From NCBI RefSeq assembly GCF_002101775.1, contig NZ_LQPI01000039.1, positions 62,001 through 126,000 of the forward strand: a stretch of DNA of 64,000 nt, read 5' to 3'. Of the stretch, positions 35,610 through 46,204 are shown in pieces. The translations under genes and the position numbers were made by a program. The notes beneath the pieces were generated by a model. The model was not told where the DNA came from. It saw only the letters and a list, made by a program, of their open reading frames with translations, and did no database searches. Origin of the DNA: Mycolicibacter nonchromogenicus. Its GTDB lineage: Bacteria; Actinomycetota; Actinomycetes; Mycobacteriales; Mycobacteriaceae. The first letter of the stretch is position 1; every line of letters starts with the position of its first letter.

Positions 35610-35870
35610 CACATGCCTTCCAATTGGTCGGTTGGACTGGCGTTTAACGGCACTCAGAATCAGATGAGTTACCAGTGAGTACTTTTTGACCGTACAGCGA
35701 GTGTTCTTCGTCACACAAGGTTTTTATTTGGCTCAAATATCGGACAAAACCGACCATTTAGGAGACATTGCGGCCGAAATTCGGGACAGAGACCCAGATT
35801 CGCGGTAGCCGTATACAGCGGCCATCCAGGCGTTTTTCAGCCCGGCGGTGTTCGAAAGACTGAAGAACGA
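35610..35870. promoter_or_regulatory. AT-rich gap upstream of the triple-repeat gene
   Basis: 261 bases between the starts and ends of two minus-strand genes. Bases about 35640-35765 are clearly richer in A and T than the window average (runs such as GGTTTTTATTTGGC), as is usual for regulated or xenogeneic-silencer-bound promoters in mycobacteria. No clean palindrome or -10/-35 pair was identified. It must contain the promoter of the secreted protein. Confidence 0.4.
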
Positions 35871-36713
35871 TTAGGCGGTCAGCAGCGGAGCGATCCAAAC
35901 CAACTCGGCCGGCTGCTGAGAACTCCAATATGAGCCGTCATGCCCGCCGGGAGAGAATCCGCCCGCCGGAGGGTTGGGCAGCTGGGCGATAAAAGCCTGC
36001 GTCGCCGAATAGAACGGGTCGTCGTTTCCGCAGTCCACTCGGATGGGAATCGAGTCCAAGGCGGGCATTCCGAAAACGGAGTTGGCCGCGAAGTCCGATG
36101 CGCCATCGAACGCGCCCGGCGCCGTCGCGCCGGACGTCAGCCACAGTGCGGGGCTGACCGCGCAGATCGCCGCGGTTCGCTGCGGGCCGAGTCGGCCGCC
36201 CAGCAGTAGCGCCCCGTAGCCGCCCATGGACCAGCCGATGAATCCCACCCGCGAGGTGTCCAGGCCCTGCTCTGCCAGCAGCGGCAACAGCTCGTCGGTC
36301 ACCATTGCCCCCGAATCCTCCCCGGAGGCGCGCCGATGCCAGTAGCTTCCGCCGCCGTCGACCGCTACCACCGCAAAGGGCGGCAGCCCGGCGTCGACGG
36401 CTTCGGCCAGACCCTGCTCGACGCCACCGGCCATCACGGTTGCGGCGTCGCTTCCCTTGCCGTGCAGCGCGATCAACGGGCGCAATGCCGCGGTCTGACC
36501 GGGCGGCCGGGCGATCGCCCAGTTGGTGGTGATTCCCCCGCGCGCCGCCGAGGTGAACGAGCCCGTCGTCATGGTGGGGGCGCCCTGCGGCGGGGCGGCC
36601 TGCGTGGGCCGCGCTGCACGTAGTGCATTCGCTCCCAGCGCGCCCGCCGTGCCCAGCATGGCCCCGGCGCGCAGCACGGCTCTTCGGCTCAACTCGGGCA
36701 TGGCGGTCATCAT
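35871..36713 (-). CDS. Exported esterase (Rv0774c-like)
   Basis: 280 residues from ATG 36713; in-frame ATGs at 36710 and 36701 are alternatives with no clear ribosome site. The N-terminus SRRAVLRAGAMLG resembles a Tat signal, and the Ala-rich region after it suggests export. Alpha/beta-hydrolase fold like antigen 85 and esterase D: nucleophile elbow GWSMGGYGA, acid near CGNDDPFY and His in GGHDGSYW. Mtb Rv0774c, at the same position beside a TetR gene, is an esterase. Divergent from the TetR at 36793. Confidence 0.88.
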   Translation of the reverse strand: MMTAMPELSRRAVLRAGAMLGTAGALGANALRAARPTQAAPPQGAPTMTTGSFTSAARGGITTNWAIARPPGQTAALRPLIALHGKGSDAATVMAGGVEQGLAEAVDAGLPPFAVVAVDGGGSYWHRRASGEDSGAMVTDELLPLLAEQGLDTSRVGFIGWSMGGYGALLLGGRLGPQRTAAICAVSPALWLTSGATAPGAFDGASDFAANSVFGMPALDSIPIRVDCGNDDPFYSATQAFIAQLPNPPAGGFSPGGHDGSYWSSQQPAELVWIAPLLTA

Positions 36714-36792
36714 GCCAGCGGGGTGCCGTTTGGCCGAAAAGACTCAAACCCATGATGCGGTGCTATCCGGGCTGGCAGCATCACTAGGCGTG

Positions 36793-37410
36793 ATGACAGC
36801 AGTGACGCCCAAGGGCGAGCGGCGGCGGTATGCGCTGATCAGCGCCGCCGCCGAACTGCTGCGTGAGGGGGGCTTCGATGCGGTGCGCCACCGCGCCGTG
36901 GCGCAACGAGCCGGTCTGCCGCTGGCGTCGACAACCTATTACTTCTCATCACTGGAAGACCTCATCGCTCACGCGGTGGAACACATCGGGATGTTGGAGG
37001 TCGCGCAACTGCGTGCCCGCATCGCAGAGCTGTCCCGGCGCCGCCGCAGCGCCGAGACCACCGCGGACATTCTGGTGGAGCTGCTGGTGGGCGAGCAGGG
37101 TGACGAACAGATCGCCGAGCAGCTCATCTCCCGCTACGAGCGTTACATCGTGTGCTCTCGCCACCCGGCGCTGCGCGACATTCAGCGTCGTCTCCTGCAT
37201 CAACGGTCCGATGCGGTCACCGAAGCCGTCGAACGCTCCGGACGGATCGCGCGCGTCGAGACGGCCTATTCCCTGGTCTGCATGGTCGACGGCGCGGTGA
37301 TGGCGGCGCTCGTCGACGACCTGCAGGGGCCGCGGGCGGCCGCCCGGGCCGCCGTCATCGACGTCATCGACATGCTCGCTCCACTGGATCAGCGCGCGGT
37401 GTCGGCCTGA
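36793..37410 (+). CDS. TetR family regulator (Rv0775-like)
   Basis: 205 residues from ATG 36793; GTG 36787/36790 alternatives exist and the frame is open further upstream into the esterase gene. HTH segment FDAVRHRAVAQRAGLPLASTTYYFSSLEDLIAHA at about 28-62, then a helical ligand domain. It probably controls the divergent esterase across an 80-base gap and possibly itself. Ligand unknown. Confidence 0.88.
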   Translation: MTAVTPKGERRRYALISAAAELLREGGFDAVRHRAVAQRAGLPLASTTYYFSSLEDLIAHAVEHIGMLEVAQLRARIAELSRRRRSAETTADILVELLVGEQGDEQIAEQLISRYERYIVCSRHPALRDIQRRLLHQRSDAVTEAVERSGRIARVETAYSLVCMVDGAVMAALVDDLQGPRAAARAAVIDVIDMLAPLDQRAVSA

Positions 37411-37438
37411 TTCGGCTGCGCGGTATGCTGCGGCGATC

Positions 37439-37473
37439 ATTTTTGTCAGATTTTTGTAACCTCCAGTTAACAA
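37439..37473. promoter_or_regulatory. AT-rich element upstream of pntA
   Basis: Direct repeat ATTTTTGT at 37439-37446 and 37450-37457, one helical turn apart. It runs into a near-palindrome TTGTAAC-ctcca-GTTAACAA. This patch is far more AT-rich than its surroundings and lies 55-90 bases before the pntA start, so it probably holds the promoter or a regulator site. Confidence 0.4.
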
Positions 37474-37527
37474 GGGGAATCGGCCGCCCGAAGATGGCGG
37501 AGAGATGCGAAGGTGGAGAGCCACGTC

Positions 37528-39051
37528 ATGAATATCGGTGTCCTAGCCGAGGCGCAGCCCGGTGAGACGCGGGTGTCGGCGACGCCGACGACAGTCGCTG
37601 CACTGATCAAGCTCGGTTACGACGTTGTCGTGGATTCCGGGGCCGGCGAAGCCTCGTCCTTTGCCGACGAGGCCTACACCGAGGCCGGCGCCGCCATCGG
37701 CGATGCACGCACCGCCGACATAGTCTTCGGTGTCAACGCCCCCTCGACCGAGCAGCTTGACGGGATGAAGCCGGGCGCGACGCTGATCAGCCTGTTGGCG
37801 CCGGCCCTGAATCCGGACCGGGTGGAAGATCTGGCCCGCCGGCCCATCACAGCGCTGTCGATGGACGCCGTCCCCCGAATCTCGCGCGCGCAGTCGCTCG
37901 ACGTGCTGAGCTCCATGGCCAACATCGCCGGCTACCGGGCCGTGATCGAGGCCGCCCACGTCTTCGGCCGGTTCTTCACGGGCCAGGTGACCGCCGCCGG
38001 CAAGGTCCCGCCGGCCAAGGTGCTGGTGGTGGGTGCCGGGGTGGCGGGCTTGGCCGCGATCGGCGCGGCGGGCAGCCTCGGGGCCGTCGTGCGGGCCACC
38101 GACCCGCGTCCCGAGGTGGCCGACCAGGTCCGCTCGCTCGGCGGGGAGTACCTGTCGATCGAATCGAGCGAGGCCGAGGTGTCGGCCACCGGCTACGCCA
38201 AAGAGATGAGCGACGACTACAAGGCCCGGGAAGCCCAGCTCTACGCCGACCAGTGCGCCGACGTCGACATCATCGTCACCACCGCGCTCATCCCGGGTAA
38301 GCCCGCGCCGCGGATCATCACCGCCGACATGGTGGCGTCGATGAAGCCGGGCAGCGTGATCGTCGATATGGCCGCGGCCAACGGCGGCAACGTCGAGGGC
38401 ACCGTCAAGGACCAGGCCGTCGTCACCGAGAACGGGGTGACGATCATCGGATACACCGACCTGGCCGGCCGGCTGCCCGCCCAGGCATCCCAGCTCTACG
38501 GCACCAACCTGGTGAACCTGATGAAGTTGATGACACCCGGCAAGGACGGCCGGCTGGTGCTGGACTTCGACGACGTGGTGCAGCGCTCGATGACGGTGGT
38601 GCGCGACGGCGAGTCGACGTGGCCCCCGCCGCCGGTGCAGGTTTCGGCCGCACCGGCCAAGGCCGCCGAAGCGCCGGTAGGCGCGCAGGCGAACAAAGAA
38701 CCGATGTCGGCCGGACGCCGGCTGGGCGTGGTGGTGTCTGCGGCGGCCGTGCTGTTCGCGCTGGTCGCGATGGCACCCGCGGCGCTGCAGGTGCACCTGA
38801 CGGTCTTTGCGCTGGCCATCGTGATCGGCTACTACGTGATCGGGCATGTGCACCACGCGCTGCACACGCCGCTGATGTCGGTGACCAATGCGATCTCGGG
38901 AATCATCGTGGTGGGCGCGCTGCTGCAGATCGGCCATGACGACCCTGCCATCACGAGTTTGGCCGCCGCGGCGATCCTGCTCGCCAGCATCAACATCTTC
39001 GGTGGTTTTGCGGTGACCCGCCGCATGCTCGCCATGTTCTCCCGCAGCTAG
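37528..39051 (+). CDS. pntA: NAD(P) transhydrogenase alpha subunit (fused PntA)
   Basis: 507 residues from ATG 37528 (AAGGTGGAG about 9 bases upstream). NAD-binding domain I (alanine dehydrogenase-like) with [10 protein letters not shown] and [17 protein letters not shown], a linker rich in Ala/Pro (about 370-395), then four TM helices. The enzyme couples proton flow to hydride transfer from NADH to NADP. In Mtb the alpha subunit is split into pntAa and pntAb; here it is one chain as in E. coli. pntB follows. The pair sits between Rv0775- and purB-like genes, unlike Mtb. Confidence 0.95.
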   Translation: MNIGVLAEAQPGETRVSATPTTVAALIKLGYDVVVDSGAGEASSFADEAYTEAGAAIGDARTADIVFGVNAPSTEQLDGMKPGATLISLLAPALNPDRVEDLARRPITALSMDAVPRISRAQSLDVLSSMANIAGYRAVIEAAHVFGRFFTGQVTAAGKVPPAKVLVVGAGVAGLAAIGAAGSLGAVVRATDPRPEVADQVRSLGGEYLSIESSEAEVSATGYAKEMSDDYKAREAQLYADQCADVDIIVTTALIPGKPAPRIITADMVASMKPGSVIVDMAAANGGNVEGTVKDQAVVTENGVTIIGYTDLAGRLPAQASQLYGTNLVNLMKLMTPGKDGRLVLDFDDVVQRSMTVVRDGESTWPPPPVQVSAAPAKAAEAPVGAQANKEPMSAGRRLGVVVSAAAVLFALVAMAPAALQVHLTVFALAIVIGYYVIGHVHHALHTPLMSVTNAISGIIVVGALLQIGHDDPAITSLAAAAILLASINIFGGFAVTRRMLAMFSRS

Positions 39052-39086
39052 GCGCTGCGCACCCCGACTTGGAGTAGACCCCGCTA

Positions 39087-40508
39087 ATGTTTTCAGTTGA
39101 GACCGCCGCGTCGGCGGCATACATCGTCGCGGCCTTGCTGTTCATCCTGGCGCTGGCCGGGCTGAGCAAGCATGAGACGTCGAAGGTCGGCAACAGCTTC
39201 GGCATCTTCGGGATGGCGGTGGCGCTGGCCGCGACAATCACCTTGGCGGTTCATCACGACATCAATCCGGCCGGCCTGGCGCTGCTGATCGGGGCCACCG
39301 TGGTGGGTGCGGCGATCGGGTTGTGGCGCGCCAAGGTCGTTGAGATGACCGGCATGCCGGAGCTGATCGCGTTGCTGCACTCGTTCGTGGGCCTGGCCGC
39401 CGTGCTGGTCGGTTGGAACGGCTACCTGCACATCGAGAACAGCCCGAACGGTGCTGACGCCCGCGAGCTGGCGGCGTCCGGACTGCTCGGCATCCACTCG
39501 GCCGAGGTGTTCATCGGCGTCTTCATCGGCGCGGTCACCTTCACCGGCTCGATCGTGGCCAACCTCAAACTGTCGGCGCGGATGAAGTCCAACCCGCTGA
39601 TGTTGCCGGGCAAGAACTTCCTCAACGTCGGCGCGCTGGTCGCCTTCGTCGCGCTGACGGTGTGGTTCGTCCACGAGCCGCAGCTGTGGCTCCTGATCGC
39701 CGTCACCGTGCTGGCGCTGGCCTTGGGCTGGCACCTGGTGGCCTCGATCGGCGGCGGCGACATGCCGGTGGTGGTCTCGATGCTCAACAGCTACTCCGGC
39801 TGGGCGGCGGCCGCCTCGGGCTTCCTGCTCTCCAACGACCTGTTGATCATCACCGGCGCGCTGGTCGGCTCCTCGGGTGCCTACCTGTCCTACATCATGT
39901 GCAAGGCGATGAATCGTTCGTTCATCTCGGTGATCGCCGGTGGGTTCGGGATCGAAGCCGGCCCGGCCGACGACAAGGACTACGGCGAGCACCGCGAGAT
40001 CACCGCCGAAGGGGTGGCCGAGCTGTTGGGCGGCGCCGACTCGGTGATCATCACCCCCGGCTACGGCATGGCTGTCGCGCAGGCCCAGTACGGGGTCGCC
40101 GAACTGACCCGCAAGCTGCGGGACCGCGGCGTCAACGTGCGCTTCGGCATCCACCCGGTGGCCGGCCGGCTGCCCGGCCATATGAATGTGCTGCTGGCCG
40201 AGGCCAAGGTGCCCTACGACATCGTCCTGGAGATGGACGAGATCAACGACGACTTCGCCGACACGTCGGTGGTCCTGGTGATCGGCGCCAACGACACCGT
40301 CAACCCGGCCGCCGCCGAAGACCCGAACAGCCCGATCGCCGGGATGCCGGTGCTGACGGTGTGGGAAGCCGACCATGTGATCGTCTTCAAGCGCTCCATG
40401 GCCTCGGGCTACGCGGGCGTGCAGAACCCACTGTTCTTCCGGCAGAACTCCGCCATGTTGTTCGGTGACGCCAAAGACCGCGTCGAAGACATCCTGCACG
40501 CGCTGTAG
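39087..40508 (+). CDS. pntB: NAD(P) transhydrogenase beta subunit PntB
   Basis: 473 residues from ATG 39087. Nine or so TM helices (about 1-260) include the proton-channel segment [19 protein letters not shown] (His for proton transfer), then NADP-binding domain III with [42 protein letters not shown] and [13 protein letters not shown]. It completes the enzyme encoded by pntA, 35 bases upstream. It supplies NADPH, which the nearby reductive and P450 systems would consume. Confidence 0.96.
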   Translation: MFSVETAASAAYIVAALLFILALAGLSKHETSKVGNSFGIFGMAVALAATITLAVHHDINPAGLALLIGATVVGAAIGLWRAKVVEMTGMPELIALLHSFVGLAAVLVGWNGYLHIENSPNGADARELAASGLLGIHSAEVFIGVFIGAVTFTGSIVANLKLSARMKSNPLMLPGKNFLNVGALVAFVALTVWFVHEPQLWLLIAVTVLALALGWHLVASIGGGDMPVVVSMLNSYSGWAAAASGFLLSNDLLIITGALVGSSGAYLSYIMCKAMNRSFISVIAGGFGIEAGPADDKDYGEHREITAEGVAELLGGADSVIITPGYGMAVAQAQYGVAELTRKLRDRGVNVRFGIHPVAGRLPGHMNVLLAEAKVPYDIVLEMDEINDDFADTSVVLVIGANDTVNPAAAEDPNSPIAGMPVLTVWEADHVIVFKRSMASGYAGVQNPLFFRQNSAMLFGDAKDRVEDILHAL

Positions 40509-40584
40509 GGCACAACGCCGGCGCGTACCTGCCGCCCAGGCCAGGCAGAATCCGCCGGAGCGCACGACCGTAAGGTAGCTACTC

Positions 40585-42003
40585 GTGAGCATCCCCAATG
40601 TGCTGGCCAACCGTTACGCCAGCACCGCCATGACAGATATCTGGTCGCCGCAGGCAAAGATCGTTGCCGAGCGCCGGCTGTGGCTGGCGGTGCTGCGCGC
40701 CCAATCTGAGCTGGGTGTGCCCGTGCCCGCGCAGGCGATCGCCGACTACGAGGCTGTCCTCGGTGAGGTCGACCTGGCCTCGATCGCGGCCCGCGAGCGG
40801 GTGACGCGCCACGACGTCAAGGCCCGGATCGAGGAGTTCAACGCCCTCGCCGGTCACGAGCACATCCACAAGGGCATGACCAGCCGGGACCTGACCGAAA
40901 ACGTGGAACAGCTGCAGATCCGCCAGTCCCTGCAGCTCGTCCACGACCACGGGGTCGCGGTCGCCGCGCGCCTGGTCAGCCACGCGGTGGTCTACCGCGA
41001 CCTGGTGATGGCCGGACGCAGCCACAACGTCGCCGCGCAGGCCACCACGCTGGGGAAGCGGTTCGCCTCGGCTGCCGAGGAAACCCTGATCGCGCTGCAG
41101 CGAGTGCGTGAGCTGATCGAGCGCTACCCGCTGCGTGGCATCAAGGGGCCCATGGGCACCGCCCAGGACATGCTGGATCTGTTCGACGGCGACACCGCCA
41201 AACTGAGCGAGCTGGAGCGCCGAGTCGCCGAATTCCTCGGGTTCTCGGCGGTGCTGACCAGCGTGGGACAGGTGTACCCCCGATCGCTGGACCACGACGT
41301 GGTCTCGGCCCTGGTGCAACTGGGCGCCGGCCCGTCCTCACTGGCCCAGACCATCCGGCTGATGGCCGGCCACGAATTGGTCACCGAAGGATTCGCGCCG
41401 GGCCAGGTGGGCTCCTCGGCGATGCCGCACAAGATGAACACCCGCAGCTGCGAGCGGGTCAACGGCCTGCAGGTGGTGTTGCGCGGCTATGCCTCGATGG
41501 CTGCCGAGCTGGCCGGCGCGCAGTGGAACGAGGGCGACGTCTTCTGTTCGGTGGTGCGTCGCGTCGCATTGCCCGACGCCTTCTTCGCCATCGACGGACA
41601 GACCGAAACCTTCTTGACCGTGCTCGACGAGTTCGGGGCCTACCCGGCGGTGATCACCCGCGAGCTGGACCGCTACCTGCCGTTCTTGGCCACCACCAAA
41701 GTGTTGATCGCCGCGGTGCGTGCCGGCGTGGGCCGAGAAGCCGCCCACGAGGTGATCAAGGAGCACGCGGTGGCCGTGGCGCTGGCGATGCGCGAGCGGG
41801 GTGCCGAACCCGACCTGCTGGACCGGCTGGCCGCCGACGAACGGCTGCCGCTGGACCGGGCCGCGCTGGATGCGGCCATCGCCGACCGGCAGGCATTCAC
41901 CGGGGCGGCCGCCGACCAGGTTGACCGGGTGGCGGCCGAGGTGGCCGAACTCGCCGAACGGTTTCCGGCGGGGGCTGCCTACAGCCCGGGCGCGATCCTG
42001 TAG
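40585..42003 (+). CDS. purB: Adenylosuccinate lyase PurB
   Basis: 472 residues from GTG 40585, the same length as Mtb PurB. Fumarase/aspartase superfamily: N-terminal [10 protein letters not shown], conserved His in [10 protein letters not shown], the signature loop [15 protein letters not shown] with the catalytic Ser. It cleaves SAICAR and adenylosuccinate with release of fumarate. cyp126 follows 5 bases later, so the two are co-transcribed. Confidence 0.97.
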   Translation: MSIPNVLANRYASTAMTDIWSPQAKIVAERRLWLAVLRAQSELGVPVPAQAIADYEAVLGEVDLASIAARERVTRHDVKARIEEFNALAGHEHIHKGMTSRDLTENVEQLQIRQSLQLVHDHGVAVAARLVSHAVVYRDLVMAGRSHNVAAQATTLGKRFASAAEETLIALQRVRELIERYPLRGIKGPMGTAQDMLDLFDGDTAKLSELERRVAEFLGFSAVLTSVGQVYPRSLDHDVVSALVQLGAGPSSLAQTIRLMAGHELVTEGFAPGQVGSSAMPHKMNTRSCERVNGLQVVLRGYASMAAELAGAQWNEGDVFCSVVRRVALPDAFFAIDGQTETFLTVLDEFGAYPAVITRELDRYLPFLATTKVLIAAVRAGVGREAAHEVIKEHAVAVALAMRERGAEPDLLDRLAADERLPLDRAALDAAIADRQAFTGAAADQVDRVAAEVAELAERFPAGAAYSPGAIL

Positions 42004-42008
42004 CCGTC

Positions 42009-43232
42009 ATGGACGTCCAGGAGCTCGCGAGCATCGACTTCACCGATCTGGACAACTTCGCCGACGGCTTCCCGCACGAGCTGTTCGCGCTGCACCGCCG
42101 CGTCGCCCCGGTGTTCTGGCACGAGCCGACCGCCCACACTCCGGACGGCGAAGGATTTTGGTCGGTGGCCACGCACGCCGAGACCCTCGAAGTGCTGCGC
42201 GATGCGCAGACCTATTCGTCGGTCACCGGCGGCGACCGGCCGTTCGGCGGCACGGTGCTGCAGGACCTGCCGATCGCGGGCCAGCTGTTGAACATGATGG
42301 ACGATCCGCGGCACGCACAGGTCCGGCGACTGGTCAGCTCCGGACTGACCCCGCGCATGATCCGCCGCGTCGAGACCGATCTGCGGCACCGGGCGCGGGT
42401 ACTGGTCGACGAAGTCGAGCCCGGGGTGCCCTTTGATTTCCTGGTCGACATCGCCGCCGAGGTGCCGATGCAGATGATCTGCATCCTGTTGGGCGTTCCC
42501 GAGGCCGACCGGCACTGGCTCTTCGAGGCGATCGAGCCCAGCTTCGACTTCCGCGGCTCGCGCAAGGCGGAGGTGTCGCGCCTGTCGATCGAGGATGCCG
42601 GCAACCGGGTCTACACCTTCGGGCGGGAGTTGATCGCGGCCAAGCGCGCCCAGCCCGCTGACGACATGCTCTCGGTGGTGGCGAACTCGACCGACCCGGA
42701 GCTGAGCGATCTCGAGGTGTATCTGTTCTTCCAGTTGCTGTTCAGCGCCGGGGCCGAGACCACCCGCAACGCCATCGCCGGCGGGCTGCTGGCGCTGTCT
42801 GAGTACCCCGACCAATATCGTTTGCTGCGTAGCGATTTCGATCTGTTACCCACTGCCATCGAGGAGATTCTGCGCTGGACCTCACCGGCTCCGTCCAAAC
42901 GGCGCACCGCAACTCGGCGCGCAGTGCTGGGCGGGCAGACCGTCGAGGCCGGCCAGAAGGTACTGGTGTGGGAGGGCTCAGCCAACCGGGACCCGGCGGT
43001 CTTCGACCGCGCCGACGAGTTCGACATCACCCGTAAACCCAACCCGCACATCGGGTTCGGTCATGGCGCACACTTCTGCCTGGGGGCCCACCTGGCGCGC
43101 CTGGAGCTGCGGGTGCTCTACGAGGAGCTGCTCGGCCGGTTCGGCGAATTGGCGGTGGTGGCGCCGGTGGAGTGGACGCGCAGCAGCCGGCACACCGGGA
43201 TGCGGCACATGGTGGTGGAACTGCGGCGGTGA
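42009..43232 (+). CDS. cyp126: Cytochrome P450 CYP126
   Basis: 407 residues from ATG 42009. N-terminal [20 protein letters not shown]-helix [14 protein letters not shown], ExxR in EEILRWTSP, and heme signature [15 protein letters not shown]. Very close to Mtb Rv0778 (cyp126), also next to purB there. No endogenous substrate is firmly known. Electrons would come from a ferredoxin encoded elsewhere, possibly the one at 22821. Confidence 0.94.
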   Translation: MDVQELASIDFTDLDNFADGFPHELFALHRRVAPVFWHEPTAHTPDGEGFWSVATHAETLEVLRDAQTYSSVTGGDRPFGGTVLQDLPIAGQLLNMMDDPRHAQVRRLVSSGLTPRMIRRVETDLRHRARVLVDEVEPGVPFDFLVDIAAEVPMQMICILLGVPEADRHWLFEAIEPSFDFRGSRKAEVSRLSIEDAGNRVYTFGRELIAAKRAQPADDMLSVVANSTDPELSDLEVYLFFQLLFSAGAETTRNAIAGGLLALSEYPDQYRLLRSDFDLLPTAIEEILRWTSPAPSKRRTATRRAVLGGQTVEAGQKVLVWEGSANRDPAVFDRADEFDITRKPNPHIGFGHGAHFCLGAHLARLELRVLYEELLGRFGELAVVAPVEWTRSSRHTGMRHMVVELRR

Positions 43233-43242
43233 TCCCGGTCGG

Positions 43243-43878
43243 TCAGGTCGTCCGACTGCGCCGAGATCGCCGGGCCAGGCCCGCAGCGTGCAGCTCAAGT
43301 GCGGCCAGGCCCCCGATCACCGCGGGGTCTGCGTGTCGCCAGGCCCCGGCGGGGTCGGGGCTGATCGCGGTCAGCTTCCCCAAGGGGCGATTGGTCAACG
43401 CGCGCAGCGCCAGAAGCTGCTGACCGGCCGGGTTCGAGTACAGGCCCAGCACCGCCCGCTTGCGCAGGAAGAAGCGCAGCCGCAGAGCCAGCCACGGCAT
43501 CGTCACCGCCAGAATTGGCGGCGCCGCGACAGCGAAGGCGAGCACGTAGGCCAACCACCCGGCGGTGGTGTTCAGATTGTGTCCGGCCCCGGCGATGTCG
43601 ACTGCCGCATGCCCCGCCGCGGTGAGCGGTTTGCTCACGGCGTCGCCCACCAGCGGAATACGGTCCGCGCTCTTGCCGGCCGACGTCAAGCTGTCGGCCA
43701 CGCCATTGGCGCCGCGCTCGAACTGCTGCCCCACCCCGGCGATCGTGGTCACCGCGCCGTGCACCGCCAGCGCGATCATCACCCAGACAAAAGTCCATGC
43801 CGCAACGACGAGGTCGCTCAGCAGCTGGGCCAGCAGGCGGCCGGGGGAGGTGGCATAGGGCAGCAACCGGGACGTCAT
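43243..43878 (-). CDS. Two-helix membrane protein (Rv0779c-like)
   Basis: 211 residues from ATG 43878. Two strongly hydrophobic segments (about 20-45, DLVVAAWTFVWVMIALAVHG, and 108-132, AYVLAFAVAAPPILAVTMPW) flank an Ala/Gly-rich extracytoplasmic loop. The C-terminus is basic (RRSRRSRTT). Convergent with cyp126, 10 bases apart, in the Rv0779c position. Function unknown. Confidence 0.82.
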   Translation of the reverse strand: MTSRLLPYATSPGRLLAQLLSDLVVAAWTFVWVMIALAVHGAVTTIAGVGQQFERGANGVADSLTSAGKSADRIPLVGDAVSKPLTAAGHAAVDIAGAGHNLNTTAGWLAYVLAFAVAAPPILAVTMPWLALRLRFFLRKRAVLGLYSNPAGQQLLALRALTNRPLGKLTAISPDPAGAWRHADPAVIGGLAALELHAAGLARRSRRSRTT

Positions 43879-43925
43879 GTTTCGATCCCAACACACCTGA
43901 CGCCTCTCCGGCGGGCGTTGCGACG

Positions 43926-46076
43926 TCAGCTGTTGGGCGTGACCGTCACCGTGACGGTGGCCGCACCGGAATCGGCGGCGATCACCAGCACCGGGGCGTT
44001 CGCGGCCGATACGACCTGGCCGCCGGTGACCACCGCGTGGTAGCCGTCCGGATAGAGACTGCTGGGCACCGAGATGGTGGTGTGCGCCCCCGCGCCGAAC
44101 TGCCCTGAGCCGTCGGCCATCGCGGTGGAGTAGTTGAACGCGAAGGTGCCGTCGTTGAACGACCAGGTCCCCGGGATTCCGGCCACAGCCTGTGGGTAGG
44201 GCGCGGCCAGCGCGTTCACCGCATCGGTTGCCACGTTGTCGCCGACGGGCGGCTGCGCCATGTCACGGACCAGGACATTGTTGTAATCCCAGAAAAGCCA
44301 GCCGAAGCCGTACTGGTTGGCGCCGCCGGTGGCGCCGCTGATGACGCCGGGATTGGTGGTGTTGCCGAACTCGGTGAGCAGCGCCGGCACGTTGTGTTCC
44401 TGCGAGTAGGCGGCGGCCTGCTCCATGATGAAGCCGTCGTATGCGCCGCAGCCGAAGTCGCTGCCCAAGACCTCGTACCACGGGCAGTAGCTGTGGAAGG
44501 CGAAGATCGCGTTCGGGTCATCCGGCGGGATCACATGGGTGGGCACCGGCAGGTTGCCGAACAAGGTGTTGGAACCGAAGATCACCGGGGTGCTGGGGTC
44601 CACGGAGCGGATCGCGGCCGTCACCTGCTCGTAGAACGGCGACAACTGCTGGGTGTCGAAGAACGGATTGCCGAGTGCGGTCGACAGATAGCCCGAACCC
44701 GGCCAGGGCTCGTTCATCAGCTCGTAGCCGGCGACATGGGGATTGCCGCTGAGGTAGCCGGCCACGGCCTGATACATCCCGGCGTAATGGTTCTGCAGGC
44801 CGATCCCGTCGGGAGCGGCGGAGTTGGTCCAGAACGCGTCCCAGGCGTGGTTCACGGCGGCGTTGAGCGGATAATTCCACGGCCACCCGTAGTTGATGTT
44901 GACCGCGTCCCCGGTCTGCACCGCCCAGGCCGGCGCCCCGTCGCCGATCCCGGTGATGGTGTCGCTGTACAGGTCCTGATGCAGGTCGATGACGCTGACG
45001 ATGCCGTACGAGCCGAGCAGGTCGACGGTGCCCTTGATCGACGCGAGATACCCGTAGTCGATCTCACCGGGGTTGGGCTCCACCGCCGCCCAGATGACCC
45101 CGACCCGGACGGCGTTGATGCCGTTGGCGGCCAGGTAGGCGGCATCGTCCGCGTCGAAGTGGTTGGCCTCCGGACTGAACGGCGCGTACTTGTAGACCTC
45201 GTTGACCCCGTGCAGGATCAGCACCCGGCCGTCGGCGTCGGTGAGCCAGGTGCCGGCCGTGCTGAAGGCGCCGCTGCCGATCGGCGGACCGCTGTCCAAC
45301 GTGCCGAAGGCTCCGACCGAGCCGTGGGTCCCGAACAGGCCGGGGTTGCCGCCCGCCCCGCCCAGAGCCGGGCGCGGGAAGCCGGGACTGGCCATGATGC
45401 TGATGCCGTCGCCGGCGTCCCCGCCGTGGCCCCCGGCGCCGAACAGGCCGATGGCGTCGCCGCCGTCGCCGCCGTAGCCGCCTTCGCCGCCGACGCCGCC
45501 CACGCCGCCGTTGCCCAGCAACCAGCCGCCTTGTCCGCCTGCGCCGCCGGCCGCCTGCGCCCCGCCGTCACCGCCTGCCCCGCCGTTGCCGAAAAGGCCT
45601 GCCGCGCCGCCGGCGCCGCCCGCGACGCCGGCTTGGTCGCTGTCCCAACCGGCCCCGCCGTCGCCGAACAGCCAGCCGGCGGCGCCGCCGTCGGGGCGGT
45701 CTTCGACTCCTGCGGCACCGTCACCGATCACATACGAGCCGAACCCGTTGATGAAATCGGCGACCTGTTGGCCGGCCGCGGTGTCCAGCCACTGGTCGAT
45801 TCCGTTGTGAATGGGCAGATAGATCTCTTGCTGGAACCACTGCGCGAGGTCGAAGGTGGTGGCATTCGATGCCCCCAGCGCCTCGCCCCAGTCCTCGAAG
45901 ATGGTGGTCAGGAACTGCTCGAAGAAATCGACTTCGAATTCGGCGTGCGCGGCCGGGGCGATCGTCGGCGCCAGCCCGAGGCCGAACGTCATCCCGGCTG
46001 CCGCGAGCGCGCCGGTCAGCCGGGCGCGACCGTTGCGCCGAGGCGGGCGCGTGCCGGCGGTGTGTTCGTTCATCAT
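43926..46076 (-). CDS. Secreted PGRS-type glycine-rich protein with GH5 glycosidase domain
   Basis: 716 residues; the first two codons are both ATG. Sec signal peptide (about 18-45, ending PAAHA). An N-terminal helical domain (46-118) holds WFQQEIYLPIHNGIDQW. A PGRS-like Gly-rich region follows (about 119-265, GGAGG and LFGNGG units). The GH5 barrel (about 270-630) resembles endoglycoceramidases: LILHGVNEVYK, DLHQDLYSD, acid/base Glu456 in MNEPWPG, and nucleophile Glu569 in LLTEFGN. A C-terminal beta-sandwich completes it (637-716). There is no PE domain. It probably acts on glycolipids or glucans at the cell surface; the substrate is not readable. Confidence 0.9.
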   Translation of the reverse strand: MMNEHTAGTRPPRRNGRARLTGALAAAGMTFGLGLAPTIAPAAHAEFEVDFFEQFLTTIFEDWGEALGASNATTFDLAQWFQQEIYLPIHNGIDQWLDTAAGQQVADFINGFGSYVIGDGAAGVEDRPDGGAAGWLFGDGGAGWDSDQAGVAGGAGGAAGLFGNGGAGGDGGAQAAGGAGGQGGWLLGNGGVGGVGGEGGYGGDGGDAIGLFGAGGHGGDAGDGISIMASPGFPRPALGGAGGNPGLFGTHGSVGAFGTLDSGPPIGSGAFSTAGTWLTDADGRVLILHGVNEVYKYAPFSPEANHFDADDAAYLAANGINAVRVGVIWAAVEPNPGEIDYGYLASIKGTVDLLGSYGIVSVIDLHQDLYSDTITGIGDGAPAWAVQTGDAVNINYGWPWNYPLNAAVNHAWDAFWTNSAAPDGIGLQNHYAGMYQAVAGYLSGNPHVAGYELMNEPWPGSGYLSTALGNPFFDTQQLSPFYEQVTAAIRSVDPSTPVIFGSNTLFGNLPVPTHVIPPDDPNAIFAFHSYCPWYEVLGSDFGCGAYDGFIMEQAAAYSQEHNVPALLTEFGNTTNPGVISGATGGANQYGFGWLFWDYNNVLVRDMAQPPVGDNVATDAVNALAAPYPQAVAGIPGTWSFNDGTFAFNYSTAMADGSGQFGAGAHTTISVPSSLYPDGYHAVVTGGQVVSAANAPVLVIAADSGAATVTVTVTPNS

Positions 46077-46204
46077 CGGGCGGCCACCTCGGGGACGTCG
46101 CAGCTATACACAAGATATGAAAACGCTGACGATTCACTGTAAGCGACATGTGGCCCGCGGCGGGGACTTGGGGTCGGCCGCGCCCCGCCCAGTAGGCTGA
46201 CGCA

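Noticed and set aside
36753-36783. TGATGC/GCATCA inverted repeat as a TetR operator before the Rv0775-like gene
   Set aside because: The 19-base spacer is long for a TetR site, the arms are short and there is no second copy; too weak to list.
43926-46076. Annotation as a PE_PGRS protein
   Set aside because: The N-terminus has a Sec signal and no PE signature; only the glycine-rich part is PGRS-like.
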